Below the pieces are notes generated by a model that searched no databases, was not told where the DNA came from, and worked only from the letters and a program-made list of their open reading frames with translations. The position numbers and the translations under genes are program-made. Positions 5,436 through 7,184 of a stretch of DNA of 7,184 bases are shown here, piece by piece. The DNA is from Campylobacter sp. (GTDB taxonomy: Bacteria; Campylobacterota; Campylobacteria; Campylobacterales; Campylobacteraceae), in NCBI GenBank assembly GCA_017940085.1, contig JAGAZK010000239.1, forward strand, positions 1 to 7,184. Reading direction: 5' to 3'. The first letter of the stretch is position 1, and every line of letters begins with the position of its first letter.

Positions 5436-6295
5436 AACAAATCCCTTGAATGTGCTACCTCATCAACTATGCTTAAATCGCATACTTTTGAAACATTTGT
5501 GGCGATTTTTATATCTTTTTGGATTTGGTTTTTGAGATCTTCTAAATTATCAAATTTGCGATTATCTCTAATCCTATCAACAAAACAAGTTCTTACTTCG
5601 CTTGGAGTTTGCAATAAACTCACGCCAAGCAAATGCGATTCTATACTAAAAACTCCGTCTGTGCTAAGACGATTGCCTATAAAAGTGATTGAATTGTAAG
5701 TATTATCGTCAATTTTAGTGCGAGTGGCATAAACGCCGTCTTTTGGGATAATATAAGGCGTAATATCCAAATTTAGCGTAGGAAAAAGCTGTTTTTTGCC
5801 TATCCCTTGACCAGTGATGACTTCGCCTTTGACACTATATTCGCGGCCCAGCAAACGATTTGCCCTATAAATATCGCCATCTCGCAAAAACCTACGAATT
5901 GCTGAGCTATGAACCCCGAGATTGTCAAAGCTAAACTCATCTACCATAACAACTTCGCCATTAAAAATATTTCTAAGGTCAAATTTATCCCACGCTCTAT
6001 CACGACCAAATTTAAAATCATACCCAACAACGATTTTTTCAAGATTTACGAAATCAACTTTGAGCAAATTTATAAACTCATCGCCACGCAAATCCTTAAT
6101 ATCTTTTAAATCATAATAAAAACAAGGCACACCAGAATACTCTTCTCGCCTATCTTTTGGGGTAAGATTGGCTTTATTGCTCTCAATTATAATCAAAGCT
6201 CCATTTTGACCTAATTTTTTGATTAATTCTTTATGACCTTTGTGAATGCCGTCAAAATGCCCGATAGCCGCTGCTCTAACTTCATTTTTTGTCAT
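5432..6295 (-). CDS. ribF: Bifunctional riboflavin kinase / FAD synthetase
   Basis: RibF phosphorylates riboflavin to FMN and then adenylylates FMN to FAD. With the chosen start it has 287 residues, slightly shorter than the usual 300 or more. The N-terminal nucleotidyltransferase domain shows G-H-F-D-G-I-H-K-G-H at 12-21, G-Y-D-F-K-F-G-R at 91-98 and S-S-A-I-R-R-F-L at 130-137. The C-terminal flavokinase domain shows G-Q-G-I-G-K-K-Q-L-F-P-T-L-N at 162-175 (the PTxN Mg-nucleotide site), D-G-V-Y-A at 186-190 and I-E-S-H-L-L at 218-223, with Glu219 the likely catalytic base. ATG 6295 is preferred, with AAAGG at 6306-6310 ten bases upstream. A GTG at 6322 would add nine residues (MAIKKGFII) and also has AAAGG upstream, so the start is not certain. 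The gene overlaps tlyA by 14 bases and cmoA by four. Confidence 0.95.
   Translation of the reverse strand: MTKNEVRAAAIGHFDGIHKGHKELIKKLGQNGALIIIESNKANLTPKDRREEYSGVPCFYYDLKDIKDLRGDEFINLLKVDFVNLEKIVVGYDFKFGRDRAWDKFDLRNIFNGEVVMVDEFSFDNLGVHSSAIRRFLRDGDIYRANRLLGREYSVKGEVITGQGIGKKQLFPTLNLDITPYIIPKDGVYATRTKIDDNTYNSITFIGNRLSTDGVFSIESHLLGVSLLQTPSEVRTCFVDRIRDNRKFDNLEDLKNQIQKDIKIATNVSKVCDLSIVDEVAHSRDLF
5433..5447 (-). promoter_or_regulatory. Strong ribosome binding site serving the TTG start of cmoA
   Basis: On the - strand AAGGGA (5447-5442) stands six bases before TTG 5435, inside the end of ribF. It is a strong Shine-Dalgarno match for a weak start codon, and no in-frame ATG near the N-terminus fits the protein family. 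Confidence 0.75.
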
Positions 6296-6998
6296 AATAA
6301 TAAAACCTTTCTTGATTGCCACTTTTGCCTTTTATCACGCACTGAGAACTAAATTTAAATCTCCAGCCCAAATTTAAACAAATTTGCTCAAATTCATTTT
6401 TGGCTAAATTTAATGCTTTTTGATCTTTTAAAACGCCGTTTTTGTCTCTTTTGGCGTCAATTCCAGCTTCAAACTGTGGCTTAAACAGCAAAATTATATC
6501 ATTTTTGGCTAAACGATCAATGCTAGGTAAAATATGTCTAAGCGAAATAAAACTCACATCAGCAGTTATTATATCAAAAGGTGTAGATTTAAAATCTCTA
6601 ATATCCGTATTTTCACGCACAATCACTCTATCATCGTTTCGCAAAATATCTGATAATTGGTTATTTCCCACATCAAGTGCGGTTACGCTTTTGATACCAT
6701 TTTGTAAAAGAATTTGCACAAATCCACCAGTAGATGAGCCAATATCAAGAGCGGTTTTATTGCTTAAATTTAATTCAAATTTAGTGCGTAATTCTTGCAA
6801 AAATCCTTTGAGTTTAATAGCACCCCTGCTCACAAAAATCTCGCTTTCACAGCTTATTTTGGATTGTAAATTTTTTATTTCATCGCTTGATTTGGAGATA
6901 AATTTATCATCTATTTTGATTTGTTGATTTTTTATAAGCTCGTTTGCTTTGGATCTACTGATATTTAGTGTGTTTGCAACAAATTGATCAGCTCTCAT
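6282..6998 (-). CDS. tlyA: rRNA 2'-O-methyltransferase TlyA, type I-like
   Basis: TlyA 2'-O-methylates cytidine on ribosomal RNA. Type I enzymes, including the one known from Campylobacter, act on 23S C1920 only and affect capreomycin susceptibility; the family is also annotated as a hemolysin. The 238-residue protein has an N-terminal S4 RNA-binding domain (about 1-60) and an FtsJ-like methyltransferase domain. The SAM motif D-I-G-S-S-T-G-G is at 85-92. The catalytic tetrad is intact: Lys62 in S-R-G-A-I-K, Asp147 in D-V-S-F, Lys173 in F-K-P-Q-F and Glu230 in G-N-Q-E-R, with spacing close to M. tuberculosis K69/D154/K182/E238. The S4 arginine directly after Met1, with no N-terminal extension, fits type I. 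The ATG overlaps the ligA stop (6995-6998), and the 3' end overlaps ribF, so it belongs to the same coupled operon. Confidence 0.95.
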   Translation of the reverse strand: MRADQFVANTLNISRSKANELIKNQQIKIDDKFISKSSDEIKNLQSKISCESEIFVSRGAIKLKGFLQELRTKFELNLSNKTALDIGSSTGGFVQILLQNGIKSVTALDVGNNQLSDILRNDDRVIVRENTDIRDFKSTPFDIITADVSFISLRHILPSIDRLAKNDIILLFKPQFEAGIDAKRDKNGVLKDQKALNLAKNEFEQICLNLGWRFKFSSQCVIKGKSGNQERFYYYDKK

Positions 6999-7183
6999 TT
7001 TAGGCTTTCAAATTCACTCTCGCTCAGCACTTTTATGCCCAAATTTTTGGCTTTGTCTAGTTTAGAACCAGCATTTTGACCGCACAATAAAAAATCAGTA
7101 TTTTTTGAAATAGAGCCAATCACTTTGCCACCTAATTTTTCATTCTCTATTTTAAACTCATATCGCCCACGAGACAAAGTGCC
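6995..7183 (-). CDS. ligA: NAD-dependent DNA ligase, C-terminal BRCT domain only (gene continues past the window)
   Basis: Only the last 62 codons are visible; the frame is open to the right edge of the window. They encode most of a BRCT domain: G-T-L-S-R-G-R-Y-E at the start, L-G-G-K-V, a K-N-T-D-F-L-L segment, the very typical A-G-S-K-L-D-K-A and a final V-L-S-E-S-E-F. This combination is characteristic of the C-terminus of bacterial LigA, which seals nicks in replication and repair using NAD+. The adenylation, OB-fold and helix-hairpin-helix parts are outside. The apparent start at 7177 is an internal TTG (Leu), not a start codon. The stop overlaps the tlyA ATG by four bases. The ligA-tlyA-ribF-cmoA order is one I recall from C. 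jejuni. Confidence 0.93.
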   Translation of the reverse strand, partial: GTLSRGRYEFKIENEKLGGKVIGSISKNTDFLLCGQNAGSKLDKAKNLGIKVLSESEFESLK

Positions 7184-7184
7184 T

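Noticed and set aside
5397..5699. 100-codon + strand frame opposite the ribF/cmoA junction
   Set aside because: It crosses the antisense of two conserved genes and shows no family features.
6296..6322. GTG start of ribF at 6322
   Set aside because: It is possible, but ATG 6295 is a stronger codon, has its own AAAGG, and leaves the usual short lead before the GHFDG motif. I keep it as an alternative only.
6442..6927. 161-codon open frame on the + strand opposite tlyA
   Set aside because: It lies wholly antisense to a well-supported tlyA with an intact catalytic tetrad, and its composition (Ser, Leu and Ile replacing Asp, Glu, Lys and Asn codons) is that of a complementary shadow. I recognise no domain in it.
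1..7184. Mobile element, prophage, CRISPR array or new defence system
   Set aside because: All but one short gap is filled by recognisable housekeeping genes in tight operons. I see no transposase, integrase, spaced repeats or toxin-antitoxin pair.

Overview
The window reads as a chromosomal housekeeping segment of a low-GC epsilonproteobacterium, most likely a Campylobacter species. The evidence is a base composition of roughly one third G+C judged by eye, the gene order ligA-tlyA-ribF-cmoA (which I recall from C. jejuni), Campylobacter-like protein sequences and tightly overlapping genes. The species cannot be fixed from sequence reading alone, although the abundance of AAATTT words may be a species signature. 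I see no tRNA, rRNA, CRISPR, insertion sequence or prophage.

Layout. Two gene trains converge. On the + strand, from the left edge: the 3' part of a Ste24-type M48 membrane metalloprotease (2-850, its start lies outside the window), prmC (831-1634, 20-bp overlap), a 65-bp gap, a four-helix DUF4149 membrane protein (1700-2173), a YbgC-type acyl-CoA thioesterase (2170-2544) and a small secreted lytic transglycosylase (2541-2981), the last two joined by ATGA overlaps. On the - strand, from the right edge inward: the 3' end of ligA with its BRCT domain (6995-7183), tlyA (6282-6998), ribF (5432-6295), cmoA (4722-5435), a family-4-like uracil-DNA glycosylase (4108-4725) and a lipoprotein with a periplasmic-binding-protein-like body (2963-4111). 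Every junction in the - train overlaps (4, 14, 4, 4 and 4 bp), so it is very probably one translationally coupled transcript. The two trains collide tail to tail with a 19-bp overlap near 2963-2981.

Biology. The - train mixes DNA maintenance (NAD-dependent ligase, uracil-DNA glycosylase homologue), RNA modification (TlyA on rRNA, CmoA for wobble uridine), FMN/FAD synthesis (RibF) and an envelope lipoprotein. The + train carries release-factor methylation (PrmC), membrane proteolysis, a thioesterase and peptidoglycan cleavage. Most functions are standard and I do not see an obvious new system.

The signals worth a second look are in the DNA itself. AAATTT occurs about 62 times by hand count, several-fold above composition. 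The only non-coding gap is almost filled by a 19-bp inverted repeat built from four AAATTT words. An exact 15-bp inverted repeat straddles the convergent junction and encodes the same peptide DKHGF in both converging genes. The uracil-DNA glycosylase homologue keeps its iron-sulfur cysteines but has altered catalytic motifs.
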